In this document: piece by piece, positions 45,278 through 54,900 of the stretch
Numbering within the stretch: position 1 is the first letter of the stretch
Layout: every line of letters begins with the position of its first letter
DNA from: Halomonas sp. LR3S48
GTDB lineage: Bacteria > Pseudomonadota > Gammaproteobacteria > Pseudomonadales > Halomonadaceae
Assembly (NCBI RefSeq): GCF_025725665.1
Contig: NZ_CP107009.1
Coordinates: 248,001 to 312,000 of the forward strand
Direction: 5' to 3'
Length of the DNA stretch: 64,000 nt
Made by a program: the position numbers and the translations under genes
The notes under the pieces: model-generated
The model's input: only the letters and a program-made list of their open reading frames with translations
Database searches by the model: none
What the model was told of the DNA's origin: nothing

Positions 45278-46258
45278 ATGCTAGCGTTCCTCATCCAGCG
45301 CGTGCTGCAGGCCATCTTCGTGATGTTCGTGGTCGCGCTCATTTCCTTCTCGCTGTTCCACTACGTCGGCGACCCGGTGCTCAACATGTTGGGGCAGGAG
45401 GCCACCGAGGCCGACCGCGCCGCGCTGCGTGTCCAGTTGGGCCTCGACCAGCCGGTAGTGGTGCAGTTCTGGAATTTCATCGTCAATGCCGCCCAGTTCG
45501 AGTTCGGCATTTCCTATCGTTCGGCCCGCCCGGTAACCGACCTGATCCTGGAGCGGCTGCCCGCCACCCTGGAGCTGGCCATCATCTCGGCAATCTTCGC
45601 CGTGGTCATGGGCATCGTGCTGGGCATCTACACCGCGCTGCGCCGGCGCAGTTGGCTGGCCAACTTCATCATGACCGCCTCGCTGATCGGCGTATCGCTG
45701 CCGACCTTCCTGATCGGGGTATTGCTGATCTACATCTTCGCCGTGGAGCTGGGCATCCTGCCGGCCTTCGGTCGAGGCGAGACGGTGCGCATCGGCGACT
45801 GGTGGTCCACCGGTCTGTTGACGACGAGCGGCCTGCGCTCGCTGATCCTGCCGGCGATCACACTGGGGCTGTTCCAGCTCACGCTGATCATGCGACTGGT
45901 GCGCGCCGAGATGCTCGAGGTGCTCAGCACCGACTACATCAAGTTCGCGCGGGCACGAGGCTTGTCGAAGCGGGTGGTGAACCTGCGCCATGCGCTGAAG
46001 AACACCATGATCCCGGTCATCACCATCATCGGCCTGCAGCTCGGCACCATCATCGCCTTCGCCATCATCACCGAGACGGTGTTCCAGTGGCCCGGCGTCG
46101 GGGCGCTGTTCATCACTGCCGTGCGCTTCGTCGACGTGCCGGTGATGGCCGCCTACCTGATGATGATTGCGCTGGTGTTCGTGATCATCAATCTGGTGGT
46201 GGATCTGCTCTACTACGCCGTCGACCCACGGCTGCGCGCACAGGGAGGTGGAAAATGA
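45278..46258 (+). CDS. dppB: ABC transporter permease DppB-type
   Basis: A 326-residue membrane protein with six helices and the coupling EAA-like loop (VLSTDYIKFARARGLSKRVVNLRHALKNTMIPVIT). It is the first of two permeases; its stop overlaps the next gene's ATG (ATGA). Binding-protein-dependent import of the dppA ligand is its role. Confidence 0.93.
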   Translation: MLAFLIQRVLQAIFVMFVVALISFSLFHYVGDPVLNMLGQEATEADRAALRVQLGLDQPVVVQFWNFIVNAAQFEFGISYRSARPVTDLILERLPATLELAIISAIFAVVMGIVLGIYTALRRRSWLANFIMTASLIGVSLPTFLIGVLLIYIFAVELGILPAFGRGETVRIGDWWSTGLLTTSGLRSLILPAITLGLFQLTLIMRLVRAEMLEVLSTDYIKFARARGLSKRVVNLRHALKNTMIPVITIIGLQLGTIIAFAIITETVFQWPGVGALFITAVRFVDVPVMAAYLMMIALVFVIINLVVDLLYYAVDPRLRAQGGGK

Positions 46259-47223
46259 GTCAGGACATCCAGACCCGGGAGGGCACCGCACCCGTGGTGC
46301 CGCCCAGGCCAGGCAAGTGGCGCACCTTCCTCGAGAGCGACATCGTCTACTCGTGGAAGCGTCAGCCCGTGGTGATACTCGCCACCCTGGTGACGCTGAT
46401 CATGTTCGCCGCGGCGCTGTTCGCCCCGTGGATCGCGCCGCAGAACCCGTTCGACCCGCGTCAGTTGGAGCTGATCGACGCCTTCGCACCGCCGCTGACC
46501 ACCTCGGATTTCACCGGCAACTTCTACCTGCTGGGCAGCGATAGCCAGGGCCGCGACGTCTTCTCGGCGATTCTCTACGGCTCGCGCATCTCGCTGCTGG
46601 TGGGCTTCGCCGCGGTGATCTTCGCCCTGGTGATGGGCACGGCCCTGGGCTTGATGGCGGGTTTTCGCGGCGGCTGGCGCGACGCGCTGATCATGCGCAT
46701 TGCCGACGTGCAGCTCACCTTCCCGTCGATCCTGATGGCACTGCTGATATTCGGTGTGATCCGCGGCTTCCTGCCGCGCTCGATGCATGCCGAGGTGGCG
46801 ATCATCGTGCTGATCATCGCCATCGGCCTTTCCGACTGGGTGCAGTACGCCCGCGCCGTGCGCGGTGCCACCATGGTGGAGAAGAGCAAGGAGTACGTGC
46901 AGGCGGCGCGGGTGATCGGCCTGCCGGCGCGCAAGATCCTGTTCCAGCACATCCTGCCCAACGTGCTGCGACCGGTGCTCGTCATCGGCACCATCGGCCT
47001 GGCTCTCGCCATCATCGCCGAGGCCACGCTGTCGTTCCTGGGGGTCGGCATGCCGGCCACCCAGCCGAGCCTGGGCACCCTTATCCGGGTGGGCCAGGAT
47101 TACATGTTCTCGGGAGAGTGGTGGATCCTGCTCTTCCCCGGGGCGGCGCTGCTGATACTGGCGCTCTCCGTCAATCTACTGGGAGACTGGTTGCGTGATG
47201 TCCTCAACCCCAAGCTCCGATAA
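46255..47223 (+). CDS. dppC: ABC transporter permease DppC-type
   Basis: The product has 322 residues from the ATG at 46255 after GGGAGGTGG. The N-terminal cytoplasmic segment precedes a first helix with FAPWIAPQNPFDPRQLELIDAFAPP, a DppC hallmark. The EAA-like loop reads KSKEYVQAARVIGLPARKILFQHILPNVLRP. It pairs with the upstream permease and overlaps the ATPase gene by 29 bp. Confidence 0.93.
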   Translation: MSQDIQTREGTAPVVPPRPGKWRTFLESDIVYSWKRQPVVILATLVTLIMFAAALFAPWIAPQNPFDPRQLELIDAFAPPLTTSDFTGNFYLLGSDSQGRDVFSAILYGSRISLLVGFAAVIFALVMGTALGLMAGFRGGWRDALIMRIADVQLTFPSILMALLIFGVIRGFLPRSMHAEVAIIVLIIAIGLSDWVQYARAVRGATMVEKSKEYVQAARVIGLPARKILFQHILPNVLRPVLVIGTIGLALAIIAEATLSFLGVGMPATQPSLGTLIRVGQDYMFSGEWWILLFPGAALLILALSVNLLGDWLRDVLNPKLR

Positions 47224-48307
47224 CAAGAGCTCCGCTAACAAGGGCTCCGTTAACGAAGGCGTCGGCCACGAGCCCATCGCCGCGGCGCAGGAGCCTGTAC
47301 TCTCCGTGCGCCACCTGCGGGTGGAGTTCCCCACCCGCCATGGCACCCTGGTGGCGCTGGACGACGTCTCCTTCGATATCGCCCCCGGCGAGGTGCTGGG
47401 CGTGGTCGGCGAGTCCGGCGCCGGCAAGTCGATGACCGGCAACGCCGTGATTCAACTGCTGGAGCCGCCTGGGCGCATCGCCGCGGGCGAGGTGTACCTC
47501 TCGGGCAAGCGCATCGACGACTTGCCGGAAGAGCGCTTCGTGCCGCTGCGTGGGCGCCATATCGGCATGATCTTCCAGGACCCGCTGACCAGCCTCAACC
47601 CGCTGTTTTCGATTGGCGACCAGCTGATCGAGACGATCCGCGCGCACCTGCCGATGAACGAGCGCGAAGCCCGCGAGGAGGCACTCAAGCTGCTGCGCGA
47701 AGTGGGCATTCCCGCGCCCGAGAACCGCCTCGACAGCTACCCGCACCAGTTCTCGGGCGGTATGCGCCAGCGCGTGGTGATCGCCCTGGCGCTCGCCGCG
47801 CGGCCTGAGTTCATCATCGCCGACGAGCCCACCACCGCGCTGGACGTCTCGGTGCAGGCGCAGATCCTGGCCCTTCTCAAGCGGCTGTGTGCCGACCACG
47901 GCACCGCGGTGATGCTGGTGACCCACGATATGGGCGTGATCGCCGAAACCGCCGACCGGGTGGCGGTGATGTACGCCGGCAGGCTGATCGAGATCGGCCC
48001 GGTCGATGAGGTGGTGCGAAACCCTCAGCATCCCTACACCAAGGGATTGATGGCCTCGATTCCCGGCATTACGAAGAAGCTCGAGCGGCTCTACCAGATA
48101 GAAGGTTCCATGCCGCGGCTGGCGGCGATTCCCGAGGGCTGCGCCTTCAACCCGCGTTGCCCTCACGCCCAGCAGCGCTGTCGCGAAGAACGACCGGACC
48201 TGTTGCCGGCCGAGGGCAGCCGCGCGGCATGCTGGCTGCACGACCCGGTGGATCCGCTGCCGCCAAGGCAAGACGTCGAGGGACAGGAGATGAGCCATGT
48301 GCGCTGA
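47195..48307 (+). CDS. dppD: ABC transporter ATPase DppD-type
   Basis: A 370-residue ATPase. Start is GTG 47195 or ATG 47198, both inside the end of dppC; a GGGAG ribosome site precedes. Walker A is GESGAGKS, the Q-loop IGMIFQDPLTSLNP, signature FSGGMRQRV, and Walker B FIIADEPTTALDV. A C-terminal oligopeptide-type extension has CAFNPRCPHAQQRC, the family's cysteine-rich (iron-sulfur) tail. The N-terminal ~30 residues are low-complexity (SSDNKSSANKGSVNEG). Confidence 0.93.
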   Translation: MMSSTPSSDNKSSANKGSVNEGVGHEPIAAAQEPVLSVRHLRVEFPTRHGTLVALDDVSFDIAPGEVLGVVGESGAGKSMTGNAVIQLLEPPGRIAAGEVYLSGKRIDDLPEERFVPLRGRHIGMIFQDPLTSLNPLFSIGDQLIETIRAHLPMNEREAREEALKLLREVGIPAPENRLDSYPHQFSGGMRQRVVIALALAARPEFIIADEPTTALDVSVQAQILALLKRLCADHGTAVMLVTHDMGVIAETADRVAVMYAGRLIEIGPVDEVVRNPQHPYTKGLMASIPGITKKLERLYQIEGSMPRLAAIPEGCAFNPRCPHAQQRCREERPDLLPAEGSRAACWLHDPVDPLPPRQDVEGQEMSHVR

Positions 48308-49352
48308 TACGGCACTGAAATCGACAGGCCCGGCCCCGGCGGCGCAGGGCGACATCCTGCTGGAAGCCCACGACCTGGCGCGCTACTTCGACGTCTCCAA
48401 GCCTTGGCTCAACCGGGTGATCGAGCGTAGCGAGCGGCTCACGCTCAAGGCGGTGGACGGCGTGGGCTTCTCCATCCGCCGCGGCGAGACGCTCTCGCTG
48501 GTGGGCGAATCCGGCTGCGGCAAGTCGACGGTGGCACGCCTGGTGGTGGGGCTCTACGGGCTTACCCGTGGCAGGCTGGTGTTCGACGGCGAGGACATCA
48601 GCAACCTGTCGAACCGCACCGGGCGCCAGGCCGCCAGCGTGCGCAAGCGCTTCCAGATGATCTTTCAGGACCCCTACGCCAGCCTCAATCCGCTGTGGCG
48701 AGTGGGTACCATCATCGGCGAGCCGCTGCGCTTCTTCCGCCCCGAGATGAGCGCGACCGACCGCCGCCGCCGGGTGGGTGAACTGCTCGAACAGGTGGGC
48801 ATGTCGCCCATGGACGCCAACCGCTACCCGCACGAGTTCTCCGGCGGCCAGCGCCAGCGCATCTCGATCGCACGCGCCTTGGCCAACGAGCCGGAGTTCA
48901 TGATCTGCGACGAGCCGACCTCGGCGCTGGACGTCTCGGTGCAGGCGCAGATCCTCAACCTGATGCGCGACCTGCAGGACGAGTACGGGCTGACCTATCT
49001 CTTCATCAGCCACGACATGGCGGTGGTCAAGCACATGTCGGACCGCATCGCGGTGATGTACCTGGGGCGCATCGCCGAGATCGCCCCGGCCGACCAGCTC
49101 TTCGATAACCCGCACCATCCCTATTCGAAGATGCTGCTGGCCGCGGTGCCGTCTCTGGAGGGCGTGGGCAAGGAGCGCACGGTGATCCAGGGCGAAGTGC
49201 CCAACCCGGTGCATCCGCCTTCGGGCTGCGCCTTCCACCCCCGCTGCCCGCATGCCAACGCTCGCTGCAAGGCGGAGGTACCGAGGCTGATCGCCCGCAG
49301 CGACGGCAGCGAGGTGGCGTGTCACGGCGTCGAGGAGGGCAGGCTGGCGTGA
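48297..49352 (+). CDS. dppF: ABC transporter ATPase DppF-type
   Basis: A 351-residue ATPase overlapping dppD by 11 bp. Walker A GESGCGKST, Q-loop MIFQDPYASLNP, signature FSGGQRQRI, Walker B FMICDEPTSALDV, H-loop LFISHDMAV, and the CAFHPRCPHANARC tail are present. With DppD it powers the heterodimeric importer. The gene closes the operon. Confidence 0.93.
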   Translation: MCADTALKSTGPAPAAQGDILLEAHDLARYFDVSKPWLNRVIERSERLTLKAVDGVGFSIRRGETLSLVGESGCGKSTVARLVVGLYGLTRGRLVFDGEDISNLSNRTGRQAASVRKRFQMIFQDPYASLNPLWRVGTIIGEPLRFFRPEMSATDRRRRVGELLEQVGMSPMDANRYPHEFSGGQRQRISIARALANEPEFMICDEPTSALDVSVQAQILNLMRDLQDEYGLTYLFISHDMAVVKHMSDRIAVMYLGRIAEIAPADQLFDNPHHPYSKMLLAAVPSLEGVGKERTVIQGEVPNPVHPPSGCAFHPRCPHANARCKAEVPRLIARSDGSEVACHGVEEGRLA

Positions 49353-49368
49353 CGAGGCATCGACGCTG

Positions 49369-50130
49369 ATGCTGGAGCTGCTCTCGCCGCTGTCAGCCGG
49401 GGTCAACCTGAGCCTGGTGCTGCTATCGGTGTTGACCTCGGCGCTCTCCGCGGCGGCCGGCATCGGTGGGGGCACGCTGCTGATCATCGCCATGGCCCAG
49501 GTGATGCCGGCCACGGCGCTGATCCCGGTGCACGGCATGGTGCAGCTCGGCTCCAACGGCGGCCGCGCGGTGATGACCTGGCGTCACGTGCGCCGCGACA
49601 TCGTCGCGGCCTTCCTGCCTGGCGTCGTCGTTGGCGCCCTGGTAGCGGCCTGGCTGTTGATCCGCCTACCCTACGGCGTGCTGGAGCTGTGCATCGCCGC
49701 CTTCGTGCTCTACTCCTGCTGGGGGCCGGGACTGCCTCAGCGGGCGGTGGGACGCACCGGCACCGTGATCGCCGGTGCCGTCACCACGCTGCTCTCCAGC
49801 CTGGTAGGGGCCAGCGGCCCCATGGTGGCCTCGTTCATCAAGCTTGGCATGAGCGAGCGGCTGCCACGGGTGGCCACCTTCGCCACCTGCATGACGCTGC
49901 AGCACCTGACCAAGGCGTTCATCTTCGGTTTCGCCGGCTTCGTTTTCCGCGACTGGCTGGGGCTGATGCTGGTCATGGTAGCGGCGGGCTTCGTCGGCAC
50001 CTGGTTGGGCTTGCGCCTGCTGCACCGGGTCAGCGACCACCGCTTCGACTTCCTCTTCAAGTGGGCTCTGACGCTGCTGGCGCTGCGCCTGATCTGGCTG
50101 GGCGCGGAACGCCTGTTGGGGTTAGGCTGA
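49369..50130 (+). CDS. TauE/SafE family membrane permease
   Basis: A 253-residue protein with about eight hydrophobic helices in two halves; the N-terminal AAGIGGGTLLIIAMAQVMPATALIPVHGMVQLGSNGGR and C-terminal ASGPMVASFIKLGM blocks are family motifs. Members export or import sulfite, sulfoacetate or other anions. It begins 16 bp after dppF. Its substrate is unknown. Confidence 0.85.
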   Translation: MLELLSPLSAGVNLSLVLLSVLTSALSAAAGIGGGTLLIIAMAQVMPATALIPVHGMVQLGSNGGRAVMTWRHVRRDIVAAFLPGVVVGALVAAWLLIRLPYGVLELCIAAFVLYSCWGPGLPQRAVGRTGTVIAGAVTTLLSSLVGASGPMVASFIKLGMSERLPRVATFATCMTLQHLTKAFIFGFAGFVFRDWLGLMLVMVAAGFVGTWLGLRLLHRVSDHRFDFLFKWALTLLALRLIWLGAERLLGLG

Positions 50131-50167
50131 GGGAGTAAGGGCTGGCTTATCCAGAAAGGAGTCTGTC

Positions 50168-50596
50168 ATGAAGCGCTTGGTGTCCTCTCTGCCATTGATC
50201 CTGTTGCTGATACTGGCCGGCTGTGCCGGCACGGGCGATCCACGGGATCGCGCCACCGAGCTGGTTCCCGGTCATCCGTCCGAGGTCATGACACCCGGGC
50301 ATCGCTACTTCACCTTTACCCTGGATGCTCCCGCCCGCGTGGTACTGGAGAGCCATACCTTCCCCGGGGATACGGGCGTTGTAGCACCCGCGGGGCAGTT
50401 GCTCGATGCCGATGGGCAGCTCGTGGAGCGCGATTGGAACAGCGGGCTCAACAGTAATTTCAGGATCGAGCGTCAGCTCGAAGCGGGTACCTGGTACCTG
50501 CGAGTGACCACGCCGCATGCGAGCCTCGGTTCCTTCGGCATGATGGAGCGCGACTACCGCTACTCGGTGACGCTAAGGGTTGATAGGAATCGCTGA
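50168..50596 (+). CDS. Small predicted lipoprotein
   Basis: A 142-residue protein with signal LVSSLPLILLLILAGC; the lipobox LAGC puts the lipid on Cys19. The mature part is a beta-rich domain (HRYFTFTLDAPARVVLESH, LEAGTWYLRVTTP) like the bacterial pre-peptidase C-terminal sandwich fold. AAGGAG precedes the ATG. The anchoring membrane and function are unknown. Confidence 0.85.
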   Translation: MKRLVSSLPLILLLILAGCAGTGDPRDRATELVPGHPSEVMTPGHRYFTFTLDAPARVVLESHTFPGDTGVVAPAGQLLDADGQLVERDWNSGLNSNFRIERQLEAGTWYLRVTTPHASLGSFGMMERDYRYSVTLRVDRNR

Positions 50597-50608
50597 GCTG
50601 ACGGATAG

Positions 50609-50627
50609 AAAAGCCCCGGCAAGCCGG
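50609..50627 (-). terminator. Possible terminator of the T6SS cargo operon
   Basis: On the minus strand CCGGC-TT-GCCGG is followed by GGCTTTTC. It is about 150 bases beyond the last stop and short, so tentative. Confidence 0.4.
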
Positions 50628-50777
50628 ACCTTTCCGGTTGCGCAGCGTCGGTCCTGTTCTGTCTCTTTGCTTGTTCCAACGCCGGGTCAGCGCTTGCCCA
50701 GGTGGCCGCCAGGGCAGGCGGCCAGCGGCTAGCTCGATAAAGCCGACAGGGAGGTAGGTTTGCCGTGCGGCCAAGGT

Positions 50778-51977
50778 TTACCGTGTGCCGTCGTTTTGCG
50801 ATGAAGCGTCTTGCTGCGGCTCGCTGGGTGTGGCTTCGGGGCGCTTGACGAAACTATCCGACTTGCCGGGGAAGCGGCCGTAGGCGTTGACGTCCTTAGG
50901 CTCCGCCGTATAGCTATCGCCATAGCCCGGCACGGACTGAGCCATCAAGTCAGGGCGGCTACCCCAGGGGGCGGCATCCACTACCTTGCGGTGCTCTTCA
51001 CGCAGTTGTTCCAGTTCTTTCTCGCTGGCCCTGGCATACAGGTCACGCCAATAAGTCGCCGGGCGGCCGCGCTGGCCGGCCTCATCGAAGATACGCGTAG
51101 TGGGGTCGAGATGGCGGAAGGGTTCCAGACGGGGAATGTCCGGTAGCGGCTGGCTGACATCCATATAGCGGCACAGCATGTCCCACATGGCATAAAGTTG
51201 AGCGATGCTCCCATCCGCAGTGAAGTCATAGTCAAGCGGCAGCCCACTTCGCTTATCCTTACTATGCTGTGGATAACGATGACGAACCTTCAGAGAATGG
51301 TACTGGCTGCCCTTCATATCCGCCCTCATCTCGATAAAGGCATCGAATTCGTAAAAAGGAAATGTGCCTTGAAAGGACCTTACCATGCCTGTACGTCGAC
51401 AGAAGGCGATATCGTCCGACCAGTTCTTATTGTTTTTATAAAATCGGATGCTGTACGTTTCATAGAGCTTGCGCAGTACGGTAGCTACTCCGCAGAAAGC
51501 GATTACGCCGAACAGCATAATAAGCACATCCAAGGGGAAGCTCTCACTAGGAGAAAAAAACTCCAAACCAAGCAAACAAACTATTAGAAAAAAGGCTATT
51601 GTCGAAAAAAAATACCCCCCCCCTCCAATAAAGCTAAAGCCATGAGATATGATTACGAACCAGAAGCGAAAGAAGCGATAGAGCAGACTGACATTCTCAT
51701 CGATAAACTGCGACCAACGTGTTTCATTGATCATTGAGTAATCGTGATAATCGTCCCCCATGTATTGATAACTACGTAGCCAACCCACTGCATGCTCATA
51801 TTCGAACTCAGTTGGGTTGATCGCGATATAGTGCCCCCAAGGTAACCGAGCTGCGTCGAAGGCGCTGCCCAGCTTGCCGAATGCGCCCTTTGGCGGTGGC
51901 GGCGCCTGACGCGGAATGGCGTCGACGCGAAATGCGCTCTCGGCGTAGTAGGACTTTGCTTCTTCCTGCTGGCTCAT
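50778..51977 (-). CDS. Membrane protein downstream of T6SS effector, probable immunity protein
   Basis: The product has 399 residues from the ATG at 51977, which overlaps the effector stop by four bases and follows AAGGAG. Two to three hydrophobic segments are visible: FWFVIISHGFSFIGGGGYFF with STIAFFLIVCLLGLEFF (about 105-145), and LDVLIMLFGVIAFCGVATVL (~150-170). The long C-terminal half is soluble and Pro/Arg/Asp-rich. Immunity proteins to VasX-like pore formers are membrane proteins with this placement, so inner-membrane protection is inferred. The reading frame includes a G9 and a T8 tract. The middle of the gene is AT-rich relative to its neighbours. Confidence 0.66.
   Translation of the reverse strand: MSQQEEAKSYYAESAFRVDAIPRQAPPPPKGAFGKLGSAFDAARLPWGHYIAINPTEFEYEHAVGWLRSYQYMGDDYHDYSMINETRWSQFIDENVSLLYRFFRFWFVIISHGFSFIGGGGYFFSTIAFFLIVCLLGLEFFSPSESFPLDVLIMLFGVIAFCGVATVLRKLYETYSIRFYKNNKNWSDDIAFCRRTGMVRSFQGTFPFYEFDAFIEMRADMKGSQYHSLKVRHRYPQHSKDKRSGLPLDYDFTADGSIAQLYAMWDMLCRYMDVSQPLPDIPRLEPFRHLDPTTRIFDEAGQRGRPATYWRDLYARASEKELEQLREEHRKVVDAAPWGSRPDLMAQSVPGYGDSYTAEPKDVNAYGRFPGKSDSFVKRPEATPSEPQQDASSQNDGTR
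51605..51623. repeat. Adjacent A8 and C9 homopolymer tracts within the immunity-like gene
   Basis: The plus strand reads eight A residues, TA, then nine C residues (G9 and T8 in the coding sense, encoding GGGGYFF in the first membrane segment). One-base slippage in either run would shift the frame at about residue 120 of 399. Confidence 0.9.
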
Positions 51978-54900
51978 GCCAAGGCTCCTTGCTTTACATT
52001 CCATACCCAAGTCAACATTTCAGGCTGTGACTTGAAGGAAACGCTGTCTTCCACTCGACGGTAGTGTCTCTCGATTGGATCCCAGTATTCGGCATTGCCG
52101 GAGCCTTCCAGGTCCCCCAGGCTGACACGGACCAGGTGCCCGCCCTGGTGATATTCACGCTGAAAATCCGGCTCGTGGCGGAAACGACCATAACTCGCCG
52201 TCAGCCAGTCGGCCGGCACATCACCGAATGGGGTCGTGGGTACGCCCAGCCGCTGCCACTCCCGAGGAAAACGGATACCCAGATAACGCACTGCGGCATC
52301 ATCAGGATCTTGCTTGTTAGTAGCCACCAGCCAGCGGCGATGGTCCAAGGGAGCATACTGATAGTAGTGGCGGCCATCCGGCACCGGAGCGGAATAGTCC
52401 ATCTCGACCTGATTGATCGGCAACCGGAACTCGCCATGGCGCAGTGCCGGGCAGATCATCTTGATGGCGATGTCGCACTCTCGGAACTCTGGGGCGAGCC
52501 TCTCCAGCCCGCGAGGAGCCACGCGCTCGAATCGCACCTGATAAAGCCCCTGCAACAGAAGCAGGTAGGCGCGCTCGGGGGTGGCATCGTGTAGGGCGGC
52601 GAGATAGTCCCGAATTTCAGCCTGATGCCCGGTCGTTTCGCTTGACGATGCGAGCTCTGCAAGTCGACCACTAAGCTCCTCCCGTTGGTGACCGAAGGGG
52701 CCGTATTTCACCCAGAGTGAAAAGCGGTCGTCCCGACTGACGGTCGCCATATAGTGGCAGACAAGCGCCACGCCGAGACTGGCCAGCATGATCGGCACCG
52801 GCTTGGGCGTGCCCACCAGTCCGAGCAATCGGCTGAGAAACTGGTTACGCAGCAGATTTCCTCTGGCGATGTTGGTAACTGCTTGTCCGTAGCCAGAACC
52901 GACATAGCTACCGATAGCAATGGCGCCGCTGGACCCGGCCATCCAGCGCGCCGAGGTATATTGCTGCTGCTGATGGAGCTGGTAGGCATCGGCCGCGGCC
53001 AGTGTGGCGGTCAATAGCCCAGCCCCCATACCGAACAAGCCCCGCAGTCGGGCTGCGTCTCCCATGGCTCTCCGCCACTCAACATCACTGGCTAAAGATA
53101 TATCAAGTACTTTATTAGCTCGCACTGCCCATCCCCATCTGACATTTGCCAGTTTGAGACCTTGGGCCGTTAGCAGGGAAGCGTCGAGAACAGCACTGCC
53201 GGCATTGGCAAAATTCAGCATGCTCCTTTCATCATTGACCGCTTTTGCGCTCGCTGCCAGATTCCAGAATTCCAACACCACCAACCCCGACCATAGCCCG
53301 ATATAACCCGTCTGAGTCCATCGGAAGGCCGTTTCACCGGTCACTCGCCCCGTTACTTGGGTGCGGTTCGTCGCGGTATGAGATGACGCCACTTCGGCAC
53401 CCAGGACGTTGCGGGCGGAAGCTACTTGAAGAGCTCTGCCCCCTTCGGCCATCTCATCGGTGAGAGGCTTGAATTCATTAGGCAAAAGCCAGTGCACGCT
53501 GCCGTTGACTTCGGTCACCTCAATGGGTAGTCCGCCCATCAGGGCACCCTTGAGATCGGCGATGTCACTGGCGAGGGCGAAGGTCATGGACTCGCCCAAC
53601 TTCATGCGCGGTACGGTATTGAGCAGGCTCAGCACGATGCTGATGGCAATGGCATCTGTGCCGTTGAGTGCCATGCGCGCACGCCCCATGGCTGAACCAA
53701 GTTCGACGGCTTCCTCGTCGAGTCGCTGCTGCAGGGCCATCAGTACTTCGCCGGTGGGCGTGACGACTTTGTCTTGCTGCTCGAGGATGTGCCGTGAGGC
53801 GTCGCGCAGCACATCCAAATCCCGAGCATAGTGGCTTCCCCAGTCGTTCGAGCTGCAGTTTTCCTCGTCAAATAGCAAGGGCGCGCAGACATGCCCGGCC
53901 TGCTGCTGGCCGGCAGCGAACAAGCTCTCGAGGGCTTGTCGGCACTGGGCCGGGGCTTGGAGAGAACCGGCTTCATCGGGCGTCGCCTTGGGGTCGAGGC
54001 AATGCAGCCCGTTCAGCAGGGTCTCGATGCACCGCGCAAGGGGATAATAAGCCTCCAGGAGGTTGATATCCTCGAAGAGCAGTGCGTCACGTAGTGCGTG
54101 GCTGAAAGCACCGGGTGAGGTCTCGTCGAACCACTTCACCAGTTCGGTCAGCCGCTCGTCGAGACGCTGGCGGGCCAGGCGACGCTCCTCCTCCTTGATC
54201 AGCCGGGTGAACAGGCTCTCTCGGGAGCGTTCGAGCCGCTGATCGTACCAGGTGTCGAGATAGAGAGGATTCTCGCTGCCATCCACGCCGTAGGGTATGA
54301 AGCAATTCGCTTGAACCATCTCCGCCGAGGCACCGAGTGGATGATATTTCACGCCTTCGGCGAGCCCCCATAGCAACTCGATGCAGGCCTGGATATCTTC
54401 AGCCAGGCATTCAATGACATGTTTGGGGTCTCTCAGAAAGACAGTGCAGAGCTGTTGCTCGCGAAGCGCAGCCAGGCAATCCTCTGTGTTTTCAGGTGCT
54501 GGCGGCATGGCGAGTAACGCATCATCGACGCGATCCTCATCGGCGCGCCTCGCGTTGTTCCATTGCTGTACCAGACAGTTGCGCAAGGCTGGCGAAAAAT
54601 TTCGTTGCTGTGTCTGGATATCGATCTCTGGCGCCGTCGCCTGCGGGTCATCGGATTCAAAGAATTCACGCTCGGCGTGCAACTGCTTGACGAGGGTGTT
54701 CCAGCCCTCGCCCGAGACATCTTCCAGGTAGTCCCGCGCACTACCCCAAGCTTGTTCGTATAGCGTATCACGGGATCGCATAGGGGGGAGCCAGTCGAGC
54801 GCCGCCTTGCCTGCCGCCTCGTCACGCCCCGTCTTCATACCATGCTCATACATGTTGCGCATGTTTCCCTGAAGCATGGCAGCCACGGCCGATTCGTTGA

